A stretch of DNA of 64,000 bases. Origin: Nitzschia sp. pyKryTriq1. Lineage: Eukaryota; Bacillariophyta; Bacillariophyceae; Bacillariales; Bacillariaceae. A program made the translations under genes and the position numbers. How positions within the stretch are numbered: the stretch's first letter is position 1; every line of letters starts with the position of its first letter. Positions 20,307-30,399 of this stretch are shown piece after piece. Below the pieces are notes generated by a model. That model was given only the letters and a program-made list of their open reading frames with translations, made no database searches and was not told the DNA's origin. The stretch is taken from the NCBI GenBank assembly GCA_956465555.1, contig OY101115.1, positions 3,348,001 through 3,412,000 of the forward strand. The letters are read 5' to 3'.

Positions 20307-21776
20307 ATGATGCCATCAATCGAAAGCACAAACACGAAAGAAACATATTTCATCCAAGACAAAAAGCAAGTCGACTCTTTTGCCTTTTCCCAAATGTCTG
20401 ACAGTCCAGATCAAGTTACAATGCTCAAGCCTGCGAAAAAACGCATGCAGCGGTTCGCAGAAGACAATGACCATTGTTCTTCGACTTCCCAACGATCGAC
20501 GAAATCATATAGATCGACACGATCGAGAGGATCCACGAAGTCGTCAAGATCGAGGGCACGACGAAAGCGTGGTGAAAGTCTGGAAAGACTAATTAGCCAG
20601 CTAATTCTTGGGACTGCTTCTGCTGGCGCAACAGAGGCACACTTCGAGGTTGGAAAGGGATCATCACCAGCCACAGTAAACAGAGCATCAGTGGATTATA
20701 TTCTACAAGACCTTGTTCATACGGATGGTAATGAACAAACGCCACGGACAACCCCGACAGAGCTTCCAAGCCGCCGATCAAACGCGGAAACGTACATCAA
20801 CACAATCAAGGACAAACTTCGAGAAGCCAACCACCACCACCAAGTAGAGCTTGATCCATCGTTGTCTTCGGAACCCACTTTGAGGCTCAACATCGATTTT
20901 GCTCCTTCGTCGACAGTCAAGAACGAGTCAAGACCTTCTCATCATCCTGGTACCACGGAAGAATACGAAGATCCAACATTGGAGATGAACTTTTCTGAAG
21001 GAGAAGAAGAACACGATCTCACCAAACAGCATCCCAACGCCAATCAATTTGGGAAGGATTTTGATCCAATCGAGGAGTCATTTGAGAGTGTGGAGTGGAA
21101 AGCAGTTGCTCTGAATCCCATTCTCGGTGGAACGACCCGTTCATTTTCGCCAGCTTTCAGCGAACCGTCTTTTGGCTCGCCATCGCCGACCCCCATGATA
21201 ACGCCACCACATCAATGGTCGGAGAGGGAAGATCCGCCTACTAGTGCTCGCGAAAGAGCCACTAGAAATGTCCCACGGCAACCAATCTTACCTCCAGAAG
21301 AGATCCAACCAATCCCAGCCAAAGGAGATGAGAGGCAGTTTAAACTCCAGCCAAAGCGAGAAAAGGAAGAAGTCGTTTTCAAGAAAAACTTTGAAGACTG
21401 GACACCTTTTGAAGCAATGGAATTCAGCCACAGCGAAGACCTGCGCTTCTCTGACACGCTTGTGGACCCCAAGGAGTTTGTACCGAGCAGTCCGGTCGAC
21501 GAGGATGGCTTTTTTATAGCCCAATCGCCTGGTAAACGAAAAAGGACGGTCGACGTTCGATCTGGGTGGAACGCTGTGCAAGCACCCTATGGTCTCCAAG
21601 GCAGAAGATCCTATAAATTCAGATCATTTGAATCGGTTCATCCTCATTCACCAGACTCTGTTTTTGATCATCCGAGCTCAGCTTCGCACGCTAGCCGAAA
21701 TGGTCGGTCAGACCCTCCGGGGGCTCACGATTTACAATTTCCAGAAGACGAGCGGTTCACTCGAATCAGTATTTGA
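20307..21776 (+). CDS. disordered Ser/Arg-rich orphan protein
   Basis: Single exon, 489 aa, ATG at 20307 (an immediately adjacent in-frame ATG makes the start MM). I recognise no domain. Residues about 55-95 are a Ser/Arg/Thr run (RSTKSYRSTRSRGSTKSSRS, then RARRKRGESLERLISQLIL) that resembles an RS segment followed by a short amphipathic helix. The rest is Pro/Glu/Ser-rich with acidic patches and WTPFEAMEFSHSEDLRF near residue 370. There is no signal peptide and no membrane segment. Codon-like composition and length support a real gene; the basic/RS region hints at a nuclear or RNA-linked protein, but that is only compositional. Confidence 0.6.
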   Translation: MMPSIESTNTKETYFIQDKKQVDSFAFSQMSDSPDQVTMLKPAKKRMQRFAEDNDHCSSTSQRSTKSYRSTRSRGSTKSSRSRARRKRGESLERLISQLILGTASAGATEAHFEVGKGSSPATVNRASVDYILQDLVHTDGNEQTPRTTPTELPSRRSNAETYINTIKDKLREANHHHQVELDPSLSSEPTLRLNIDFAPSSTVKNESRPSHHPGTTEEYEDPTLEMNFSEGEEEHDLTKQHPNANQFGKDFDPIEESFESVEWKAVALNPILGGTTRSFSPAFSEPSFGSPSPTPMITPPHQWSEREDPPTSARERATRNVPRQPILPPEEIQPIPAKGDERQFKLQPKREKEEVVFKKNFEDWTPFEAMEFSHSEDLRFSDTLVDPKEFVPSSPVDEDGFFIAQSPGKRKRTVDVRSGWNAVQAPYGLQGRRSYKFRSFESVHPHSPDSVFDHPSSASHASRNGRSDPPGAHDLQFPEDERFTRISI

Positions 21777-23587
21777 TGAGTCTTCAGTTTACAGTCCAAC
21801 GCAATGTGGTCACTTTTACTTTAAAAGTTATGTCGATGGGGAGTGACAGAGAGAGAGGAGGAAGTGGACTTACGACACGGCGTCGCTACAATGTTCAACG
21901 TTTTGCTTGCCACACCTCTAGGGTTTTAATACTGGTAGAGAAATAATTATCTATGCGTCGTTGCCACTGTACCTGTACTGGATCAAACCTCGTGCGCCGA
22001 GTGCTCTAGTAGTCAATAAAGAGCGAGCATTTACCTCTAGAAGGCGAAAAAATCACACCTAGTACACGTTTACCGTGCATTCATCACAAGTATTGTATTT
22101 ATGCTCAGAAGCCGCAACAACAAAGACTAGGCAGATCGGCTGCTCTAGAGAGAGGTCACGTGCAGCTCTTGTTGTATAGTCGCCTGATGGGCAATAGCTC
22201 CTCTAGTAGCTATAGAACTTCGCGGCACGTTGTCGTTGAGGAACGCAAACGATACTCGCTTGCAACGGAATGCACCGATATTTCTCAAGCTAGATTCCTC
22301 TTTTTCGCACTCTCTAATATAAAGTGGAGTAGCTAACAAAGAGTGCCCTTCGTTTCTTGCTATTCTACTAGGTCTTTATGTTAGACAACGGTAGCGATGA
22401 TCTCTATCCACTCTCCTACTGTACGGTACAAGGTACTGGTACTACAGTAGTAGGTACCGGTACTATTGTACAAGTACAGTTTCCATACCTGCGTACAGTA
22501 CGAGAATACTCGCTCGTACAGCATTCGTACCGGTACCAGTACGGTACATGAGACCGCCATGGATGGTGACGACTGACTGACGACACTCGATCGTACATTT
22601 TTGGCTTTTCAAGCTGATAGGCTCGGGAGGCTTGACCACCCTTTAAATAAATGGTTTATGTGGGAGGCATAAATGAATGAACTGTGAACTTTCCAAAATT
22701 CGCCTTATTTTATTCGTATTTAATTACGAGCATTGCGCATGGCATCAAATGGAAGATGTCGTTCAGACACACATAGCATAGTAATGCACGCCTGCATGTT
22801 GGGGTGTCATGCGATGTGGGACTTGCGCGTTGGTACTCGTACCTGGTACGAGGTAGACCTACTGTACTGCAGACCAGGTACCAGGTCCCGGTACTGTACG
22901 AAGTACTTGTAGTCTCAGATGAAACTGGAGACACGTGCCAGCAAAACGGCCAACCAGCAACCAACATGAAAGGGAGAAAGGGAAAGTGAGACGACGAGAG
23001 GCGACAGGAGTTGAGGGTTGAGGGGACGACGACGATGATGATTCTGCGCTAGTAGCACTCGGTCCACAGCAACACCAAAAACCAAAAACAACAACTCCGC
23101 TCAAGAAAGAGCTTGTTCAAGCCCAAGGACAAAGCGCCTCAATATGTCGGTAAGTTCGAAGTGTTGGCTGGTTGACAGTGTCGTTCCTGAGACTCCCAGC
23201 CTGAGGGTTCGAGGATGAGGATGAGGAGTCGTTTTGCATTCGTTCTGTTCATCGGCGGAGAGTGCACCGATGTGGAGACGGGAGTGATTGGCTCATTCTC
23301 CGAAGCATGCAAGTCCCGCGGGAGAGGAGGAGCAGTATTTCGAAATCTTGACTTTCGTTTCCTCTGTCGCTGCTACTCGCACAGTAGTTTCAACGACAGC
23401 TACTGGAAAATCCGATTTTCCTGCAAAGCCGCCACCTTGCAGGTGAAATTTGATGGGATGGCAATCTCTCTCGCTCCTCCTCACAAGATTCGGAGATTGA
23501 TCTTGTGGAGTAGCGCAAACAGTCAATGGAGTTGTTTTCCAAGGGCATTTCCTTTCTCCTTTGCTTGTCCCGACATCTCTCCATAGA
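21777..23587. other. long intergenic region with GTAC repeat islands and a possible 5' UTR intron
   Basis: About 1.8 kb without a gene. GTAC-rich palindromic islands lie at 22425-22560 and 22835-22905. At 23143-23154 the sequence ATGTCG|GTAAGT looks like a splice donor. No downstream acceptor restores an open frame into the kinase, so if used it is most likely a 5' UTR intron ending near 23586 (CATCTCTCCATAG). Short frames elsewhere are not gene-like. Confidence 0.45.
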
Positions 23588-25528
23588 ATGGCTTCGTGGA
23601 CCATCACTCCAGTCCGATCGAGAAATATGATTCCAGCGAATTCCTTTCCGCCGCTGTTGGCATCCTCTTCGTCGAACTCCTCCTCGAATGACTTCGCGGG
23701 TGATGGTTCTTTGGACTATGTTTCGTCTCCTGTGCCAGTGCGATCTCCTCCAGATGTTTTGATGAAACGAGTAGCCTTACAACAGCGTTCTATTCCTCGC
23801 TTCAAACAACCAAAGATTTCTATCGATCGATCATGGGAATTAGAAATTTCGAACTTGCTGGGAGAAGGCTCCTTCGGTGCGGTCTACAAAGCAGTACATA
23901 AACCGACTGGAGCCATTGTAGCTGTCAAAGTGATCGGCAACTCCAGCGGTAGTGCTTCCGAGCAAGAAAGTATCAAGGGTGAGATTGATATTCTGAGTCG
24001 GTGTGACTCGTCATTCATTGTAGGATATTGCGAGTGTTTCATCAAGCCACCTGCAAACAACAAGCCCGGTGAAATGTGGATTGTCATGGAGTATTGCGAG
24101 GGTGGGAGTATGAGTGACTTGCTGGAAGCGAATGCGGGCTACTTGCTCCCTGAAGATTGTATTCGAGCCGTCTGCGCGTCGATTGTTTTGGGGCTGGAGT
24201 ACCTGCACGGAGTTGCAAATGTCTGCCATCGTGATATCAAATGCGGCAATGTCCTTCTCACTTCGGATGGGCACGTCAAGTTGGCCGACTTTGGTGTCTC
24301 AGCCGAGTTGACCAATACTCTCAACAAACGAAAAACTGTGGTTGGTTCACCTTACTGGATGGCCCCTGAAGTCATTCGAGAATCTCACTATGATGGACGT
24401 GCAGATGTATGGTCTTTAGGGATTACTACTATCGAAATGGCAGAGGGAGCACCGCCACATGCCAATCTGCATCCTCTCCGCGCAATTTTTGTGATTCCAA
24501 CAAAGCCAGCACCAACCTTGGCCGACCCCGACAACTGGTCCCCCGAAATGCTCGACTTTGTACGATGCTGCTGTCAAAAAGAGCCCAGCCAACGGCACGA
24601 CTCTGCATTGCTGAGTTCACACCCATTCGTCAAACAAGAAGTGATTGCGCTTCGAGCGATGCACCAAGGTGAAAAAACGACCGCGACAGCAGACGCCCGG
24701 TACAAATACCGAAAGCTTGCCGACGCCGTGCATCGATCTCCGGGTCTATTAGCATTGCGGAGAGTCTTGGACCGCGTGAAACGAAAGCTAGACCGTGTCA
24801 AGAAAAAGCGTGGAGAGGAACAGGAACCAGATGGCACGACGCGGACTGTGGAATCAGACGGCGCAAGATCCCAAGCATCTGGGGGGCGCGCAACAAGTGG
24901 TCCGTTAGACCTAAGCAATCAGGTCACCATCAACATGAGCGCACGTGATGCCAGGGACTCACCGCTCCAGAATGGTAGCACGCATGGTTCACAGTCACCC
25001 AGAATGTTCACTCCTGATTCTGGTAGATACCAAGCCCCAGCAGCTTTGGATATCGACCCAGCTCTCGCAAACGACAAACTTTTCCTGGGAGATTTGGAGA
25101 AACTGTCGCGAGCCTTCGAGACGAGACTAGCAGCTCTACGTGCGGCTCATGAGCTAGCGCAACAAAAATTGATTACTGAAGCCCGGATGCGAAATGCCTT
25201 GCCCATGGATGTGCGCGACTTGATGGAGAAGGCAGCGGAGCGCAATGCCAAGGAGCATGAGAATCGGCGAGCCATGGAAGATGCTAAAGATATATCGGTG
25301 ATACAGGGTGTGGAGGCGCTAGGTACCAGTATTATTGTGAAGAAAGAACCGATAGGCTTGCCGAGGAACCCCAACAAATACGGACGACAGAGCCCATCCC
25401 CTCAACCCAGTTCGCCAATTCAAATGATGGATGGTGCCGGGGATACCCTGAATACTTCAAACTTCCATGAAGCAGCTTTGGAGCAGGCAGGCACGCCACC
25501 CCCAGTACCTACTGTATCGTCGCTCTAG
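23588..25528 (+). CDS. STE20-family kinase, MST/Hippo-like, with possible SARAH-type helix
   Basis: Single coding exon, 646 aa from the ATG at 23588. Residues 1-80 are a Ser-rich leader. The kinase domain spans about 84-345: Gly loop GEGSFGAVY (92-100), catalytic Lys in VAVKVIG (114), HRDIKCGNV, DFGVS, activation segment TVVGSPYWMAPEVI (the GTPYWMAPEVI signature of STE20 kinases) and DVWSLGITTIEMAEGAPP. All catalytic residues are present. It is closest by eye to the GCK-II/MST group. After a basic linker (RVLDRVKRKLDRVKKKRGEE) and a disordered stretch, about 500-550 holds a charged helix (DKLFLGDLEKLSRAFETRLA, then ALRAAHELAQQKLITEARMR) in the position and style of a SARAH dimerisation helix; that last call is tentative. 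Confidence 0.88.
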   Translation: MASWTITPVRSRNMIPANSFPPLLASSSSNSSSNDFAGDGSLDYVSSPVPVRSPPDVLMKRVALQQRSIPRFKQPKISIDRSWELEISNLLGEGSFGAVYKAVHKPTGAIVAVKVIGNSSGSASEQESIKGEIDILSRCDSSFIVGYCECFIKPPANNKPGEMWIVMEYCEGGSMSDLLEANAGYLLPEDCIRAVCASIVLGLEYLHGVANVCHRDIKCGNVLLTSDGHVKLADFGVSAELTNTLNKRKTVVGSPYWMAPEVIRESHYDGRADVWSLGITTIEMAEGAPPHANLHPLRAIFVIPTKPAPTLADPDNWSPEMLDFVRCCCQKEPSQRHDSALLSSHPFVKQEVIALRAMHQGEKTTATADARYKYRKLADAVHRSPGLLALRRVLDRVKRKLDRVKKKRGEEQEPDGTTRTVESDGARSQASGGRATSGPLDLSNQVTINMSARDARDSPLQNGSTHGSQSPRMFTPDSGRYQAPAALDIDPALANDKLFLGDLEKLSRAFETRLAALRAAHELAQQKLITEARMRNALPMDVRDLMEKAAERNAKEHENRRAMEDAKDISVIQGVEALGTSIIVKKEPIGLPRNPNKYGRQSPSPQPSSPIQMMDGAGDTLNTSNFHEAALEQAGTPPPVPTVSSL

Positions 25529-25657
25529 TTGACGATGTATTTCGCACGCATAGAGGACTACTCTATTTCTTGCTGCCCATTGACTAACTGTATCTGGCGT
25601 GAAAGTAGATGGCTTTTGCTACAACAACACCATAAACTCGTTGACCAGATTTAGCTT

Positions 25658-26883
25658 TTAGTAATAAGAGGTTTGTGGACCAGAATCGTAATCGGTGTAT
25701 GGATCATCTTGACTGTTGGTGTAGGTTGGTTCTGGTGGACCTGTCACGTATTCGTTGCGAGCAAAACCTGGCGGTGGTGGCGTCATCTGTGGTTTCCCTT
25801 TCCCCCCCAAAGCTCCGGCCCCTTTTGATCCGTCAGGAATGATTTCGTCCCTACAAAAGACGAAAGATATTACAAAGCAATAAGGTGAAAGTCGATGAGC
25901 GGAAGGGTAAAAAAAGTGACTCGCCAGAGATTGACACCCCCTTCGGAAAAGGGCAATCTCCAATGTAGGGCCGCGTCTTGGTGCGCCAGACTGGAACACC
26001 ACCAAGTTTCGATCACACATCACACATCACCAGCATCATCATCATCATGAGCTTACCAATTGACTCTTGTGAAAGCTTGAAGTTGGACTAGAAACAACAC
26101 AGAATGAAGAGTTTTCGCCACGAAAATTTCACGCGGAACATGCTTGGTGGGAAAAATAGTGAGCCGGATGAAGTACCAAAACAACAGCAATACTTCCACA
26201 AGTTTATCCAAGTTCAAAATGGCCTTCATTCGTTTCTTGCTCGAATGACTTGGTGATGTGAAAGAGGCCACAACTCCGGCCAGGTTGCCAATAAACAATA
26301 ATATAAGCGGGATCACGGTGAACGTCCGTCTGATTCCTTTGAATGATTGGTCTGCCAACTCAAATAAGTGGATATCTCTCCACATGACTATGAAGAATAT
26401 GAGTGCCCGACTGCCCCTAGATACAGACGCCAATAGTTTCATCCGTCCCTGAGAATCGCGTGGGTTAATTTCTTGCAGTGGCGTCATCTTTTGACTCTGC
26501 GCCATTTGTTCTTGGCGCCACTTGTCGACCCGATCTTGGACGGTCTCTTGAAACAAATGTTCGGTGTCGGGAAGATCTGTGGGCGGATTATAATTGGCAA
26601 AGCCATCTTCTGGATTGTTTGTATTCTGAGTAGGGGGTGGGTGGTTGTAACCAGCATAATTATTGGAATACGGATCTGTGGGCGACTGACCTCCTCGCAC
26701 CAGCAGGACAGAAGACTTGTGCTGAAGCGAGGACGAGCGGATAATATTATGTTGCGTCGTCAGAGAATGATGTCTCTGCCGCGTCACAATCCCATTTTCG
26801 AGCCTTGCGGCACACATTGTGGTTACTAGAATAAAAAACCGCAATACTGCACTTCTCGGACGGAGAGAAGATGGAGATGCCAT
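25658..26883 (-). CDS. secretory-pathway membrane protein of unknown function with an LVRGG motif
   Basis: Two exons, 26883-26057 and 25850-25658 (206-nt intron, donor GTAAGC, acceptor TTTGTAG), give 339 aa. Residues 1-26 look like a signal peptide (RFFILVTTMCAA). After a short basic stretch comes SSVLLVRGGQ at about 60, then a Pro/Asn/Tyr-rich linker. The C-terminal half has three or four hydrophobic segments: RALIFFIVMW, FTVIPLILLFIGNLAGVVAS, LDKLVEVLLLFWYFIRLTIF and LHSVLFLVQLQAF. The tail encoded by exon 2 is Pro/Gly/Tyr-rich (PPPPGF ... SYY). No known domain. The placement of the RGG motif just after the signal region is shared with the derlin at 51.5 kb. ER or plastid-envelope location is inference. 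Confidence 0.7.
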
Positions 26884-27911
26884 CTTGTTGCCGAGGATAT
26901 GATATCTTTGACGTTTTTAAAATGTTGCGAGGCTCTGGATGATTGATTTTTAACACCAGGGAATGCCAAGACGAAGGTGCAGTCAGTCTATCAGACGACA
27001 AGCCTACACTTGTAGCTACAGTAGGTGTGCTGGACGATTTCGGTCTGTTCTGAAGGTCAGATATTGTATGGCAACACGTATCACCAAACACTGCCGTGCA
27101 TCGATCAAAATGGAACATATCCATCGCTACTGTAGCTAAACGCAACACGCACTACCCACTCGTATCCGCCAAAACATCCCATGCATGCATGCCCATCATC
27201 GTGCATGCGGCTCGGTTTTTTGACACGCGGCAAAACGACATCTAATATGGATCGTTATTCAGACGTTATTTATTCGCTAGCCGGGTTCGTGGGGATGTCG
27301 GCTTTCACGCACACGCACGCTCTCACAACAATATCAAGTTGCGTGGTGTGCGGTGCGCTCAGTACAGAGTACAGAGCTCAACTTGGGAAGCCCGGCGTTT
27401 CACCTCTTTCCCCGCCGCGCGCGTGGGCCTGAGAACGTCACGCATGCATGCACAGTACTGGTAGTACCTGGTACGGGTACCCGCGCACTGGGTAGTCTAC
27501 AGTATGAGTACCTGTACCGTACATTACATACCGGTACTGTACCAACAAGAGATGGAGACAACATGAGAAGGCCAAGGCGTCATCGTCCGCCGATCGTCAT
27601 CACGCAACGCAAGAAAGCACGGTCTCTTTCGTCATCAATCTTGAAAACGCGAAAAGACGACGACTAAAAATAAAAGCAGACCTCTACGAGTACTAATAGG
27701 ACCTACTGTACTGTTACTACTGTAAGCATTGTTGGACCTTTTCTTCTTGTTAAAAACACGCATAGGGAGGAATGAGCAGTTGTGCAAAGTACAATACAAT
27801 CGTAAAGACATACTCCTAAAAAACAACTTTCGAGATTGTTAATGTATTCGTAAAGAGGAATCCCCTTGTAACGTTTCATTTCATTTCAATTCAATCCTCA
27901 AATAACGAGTT
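26884..27911. other. divergent intergenic region with GTAC repeats
   Basis: Upstream of two divergent genes. GTAC/CCGG units cluster at 27460-27545. GCATGC repeats lie at 27178-27215. No gene seen on either strand; the open frame at 26747-27148 (-) overlaps the neighbouring gene start and has no resemblance. Confidence 0.5.
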
Positions 27912-29522
27912 ATGCCACCGGCGTCCAACCCGAGGAAAGCAGAAACATCCTTGGCGGCACGCTCTGTTTCATCATCTTCTTCGTCCTCCTCTCTGTCACA
28001 CGGGCAACAAGGACTTCATGCAATAAATAATAATAGCAACACATTCCCCATGCAAGGTCAAACGCAGCAAGTACAGTCATCGGAGCGGGCGAGTACAGAG
28101 GATGATACGTTATATCAAGAGAACAGAGTTTACTCAGAGTACGGCGCCCAACACGAATCTCTCTGGGAGGAACATGCAATACCGCTCCAGCTTCCTGCGG
28201 AACGAGAACAGCAACCCTACACGCCTTCTGGGTTAACTTCCCAGTTAGATTCTTCGTCGCTGGCAGCACCATCGCGGTCTACACCCATCGCCATAACTCG
28301 CCCAAGTAGTCAACGAGCCAGCGCACCTTCTTCGGGGTTTGAAACCGACGATGATGATGATTCTGTGATTGATATTGTAGAGCGAGACGCTATTCGGCTT
28401 CGAAGAAAATACGGCGACAAGGTTGTACCGACCGCGGCATCCTATCAGCCAGGGATGACGGATAACACTCCCGGCTCCATGCTCAAGGCTCCGTACCTGG
28501 GTTCCCTGAGTAAATCGGAAAACTTTTTAATGTCGCTACCACCCATCAGCCTCTCCGATGAAAAAGACATGTACAAATACAACGAGGATCCCCCCAATGA
28601 GATTGGCAGCTACGGTTCCTTACGAGAATCACATCAGCGAGGGAAATTTTTGGATGGACCCAGTAGTTATCGTGAACCGCGTTCTGGTCAGATTCGGCGA
28701 TTGGATCATCGAGGTCGGTACCCAGTGCCTGGCGCAGGACTCAGCATCAGTCTACAGGATAATAATTCACTGTCGATTGGGGAACGTATTCAAGCAGCTC
28801 AGAAGCAAAAGAAGGACGAGACGAGTGACGGGGAGGCGGCTGGTACTTCGACTCTTTCCATGATGTTGAATGAAGCATCGAAGAATCCCGACTCGCTACA
28901 AGACGAAACAACGTCCGAATTGGAACAATTTACACTTCCTTCATCCACGATTTCTGGAGTCGCAGCTTATGAACGGAGTGCATTCGGTGAAGAAGACTTG
29001 GAAGCCTACGACAAATATGATCCTCCAACGATGATGTCCACATCCTTGACTGCCTTTGAAGTCCTTCACTCCGCTAGCAAAGATATGGCAGGTTATGAAC
29101 ACAACCACACGCAACGATTTGTACAAAGGAAACAAGCGCAGTACAAGGCGGCAGCCTCTACTTTCGGTAATTCTGGGTTGCCGTCAGAGGCAGTGATCCG
29201 AGAACAGAGATTTCAGCCCCTGTCAAGATCCTTGTCGGATCCGACGCCTCATCATCTGCAGCGTAGTCCAATGCTATCACCCAGTCTACAACAACAACTC
29301 CATTCTCCGGGAGGACCCACTGCTTTACTTTGTACACCAGGGACTCCTGGATCAATTGCTACTGCATACTGGCCTCACCACCCCTATGCCGGCATGGTGT
29401 TGGATCCCTCTGCTACTATGGTACAGCAGCACGCTTCATTGGCTAATGACACTGCGACGACTCCTGATCAACTGCTGCATAATCCCGATACGGATGCGGC
29501 CTTTGATATGGATATGGAGTAA
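27912..29522 (+). CDS. disordered orphan protein
   Basis: Single exon, 536 aa, ATG at 27912. No recognised domain, signal peptide or membrane segment. The N-terminus has a poly-Ser run, and about residues 140-175 combine an acidic DDDDD run with VIDIVERDAIRLRRKYGDK, the most structured-looking segment. Further on, SLSIGERIQAAQKQKKDE and an Ala/Ser-rich area could form short helices. The C-terminal 130 residues are Pro/Gln/His-rich. Long uninterrupted frame and balanced composition support a real gene. I cannot propose a function. Confidence 0.6.
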   Translation: MPPASNPRKAETSLAARSVSSSSSSSSLSHGQQGLHAINNNSNTFPMQGQTQQVQSSERASTEDDTLYQENRVYSEYGAQHESLWEEHAIPLQLPAEREQQPYTPSGLTSQLDSSSLAAPSRSTPIAITRPSSQRASAPSSGFETDDDDDSVIDIVERDAIRLRRKYGDKVVPTAASYQPGMTDNTPGSMLKAPYLGSLSKSENFLMSLPPISLSDEKDMYKYNEDPPNEIGSYGSLRESHQRGKFLDGPSSYREPRSGQIRRLDHRGRYPVPGAGLSISLQDNNSLSIGERIQAAQKQKKDETSDGEAAGTSTLSMMLNEASKNPDSLQDETTSELEQFTLPSSTISGVAAYERSAFGEEDLEAYDKYDPPTMMSTSLTAFEVLHSASKDMAGYEHNHTQRFVQRKQAQYKAAASTFGNSGLPSEAVIREQRFQPLSRSLSDPTPHHLQRSPMLSPSLQQQLHSPGGPTALLCTPGTPGSIATAYWPHHPYAGMVLDPSATMVQQHASLANDTATTPDQLLHNPDTDAAFDMDME

Positions 29523-30399
29523 AAAAGATGCTAGAAACAGAAGAAGAATCATCGGCGCCCCGCGGCTGGAACATTGTCCGTTCGTATATACTCTTAGAGA
29601 TCGGAAGGACGATAAAGTGTAAAAGTGCAGACTTGCTACAGTATTATACGCTACCTTTGTTTGGCTATTAATCTCAAGAAGTAGAGCTAGAGAGTAGTAG
29701 AGAGAGAGAGACTGCTACTGTACTCGTACTCGTACTCTATAGTAGCTAGAGTGAAAGGGAAGTGACTTCCTTTTGTAGTATCGACCGGTCTCTAGACTCC
29801 CACACCTGGTACCCCGCTACCCCGTAGTCACTACCGGTACCGGGTATGTACCGGTACATAGACCGGTACCGGGTACAGTACAAATACCTTCTTTCGCCGA
29901 CTTCCGCGCTCTGCGCATCTCGCGCACTCCATCCATCCGCATCGTCCGTTACAAAGTAAAGAGACCCGGATGACAACAAGGGAAAAAGGGGTCCCACGTC
30001 GCAGTACTCGTACAGTACCACTTGTACCTGCTGGTACTCGTACCAGGTCTACAGTTAGTACCTGCAGGTACATACCGGTATGAGCGTACTGGCTGTACTC
30101 TGTACGACTGTACATACTGTACGTAGCACGCACGCCCACACGAACGACATCCAAACGCCGCCATCGAAAGGCGGCGGGGGCGCATGCCGCATAGAGCAGT
30201 CCCCGATTGATCGAAGGACGCCTCCACTCCCGTTCATTTGGAGCAAAAGGCCCAGAAAAAGCAACAAGCAAGCGACCCCTCTCGACTGACTCCTCCTCCT
30301 CCTCCTCCACTCTCCTCCCATTTTCTGGAGTCTACTCTACTAGAGCGGAGAAGAGAAGAAACCAAAAGCACAGCTCATACATATAGAAAGCAAGCAAAT
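29523..30399. other. intergenic region with dense GTAC palindromes
   Basis: GTAC/CCGG units fill 29800-29890 and 30000-30130, including a perfect 16-bp palindrome at 29845-29860 (TATGTACCGGTACATA). A CTAGAGAGTAGTAGAGAGAG patch lies at 29690-29715 and a (CTC)n run at about 30292-30310. Overlapping minus-strand frames at 29746-30321 are products of this repetitive composition and are not called genes. Confidence 0.55.

Noticed and set aside
23143-23586. Two-codon coding first exon (ATGTCG) for the STE20 kinase
   Set aside because: None of the visible acceptors restores phase 0 into the kinase frame; at most a 5' UTR intron.
29746-30321. Several overlapping minus-strand frames up to 159 codons
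   Set aside because: Tyr/Val/Arg-rich translations of GTAC palindromes; no homology pattern or splice context.
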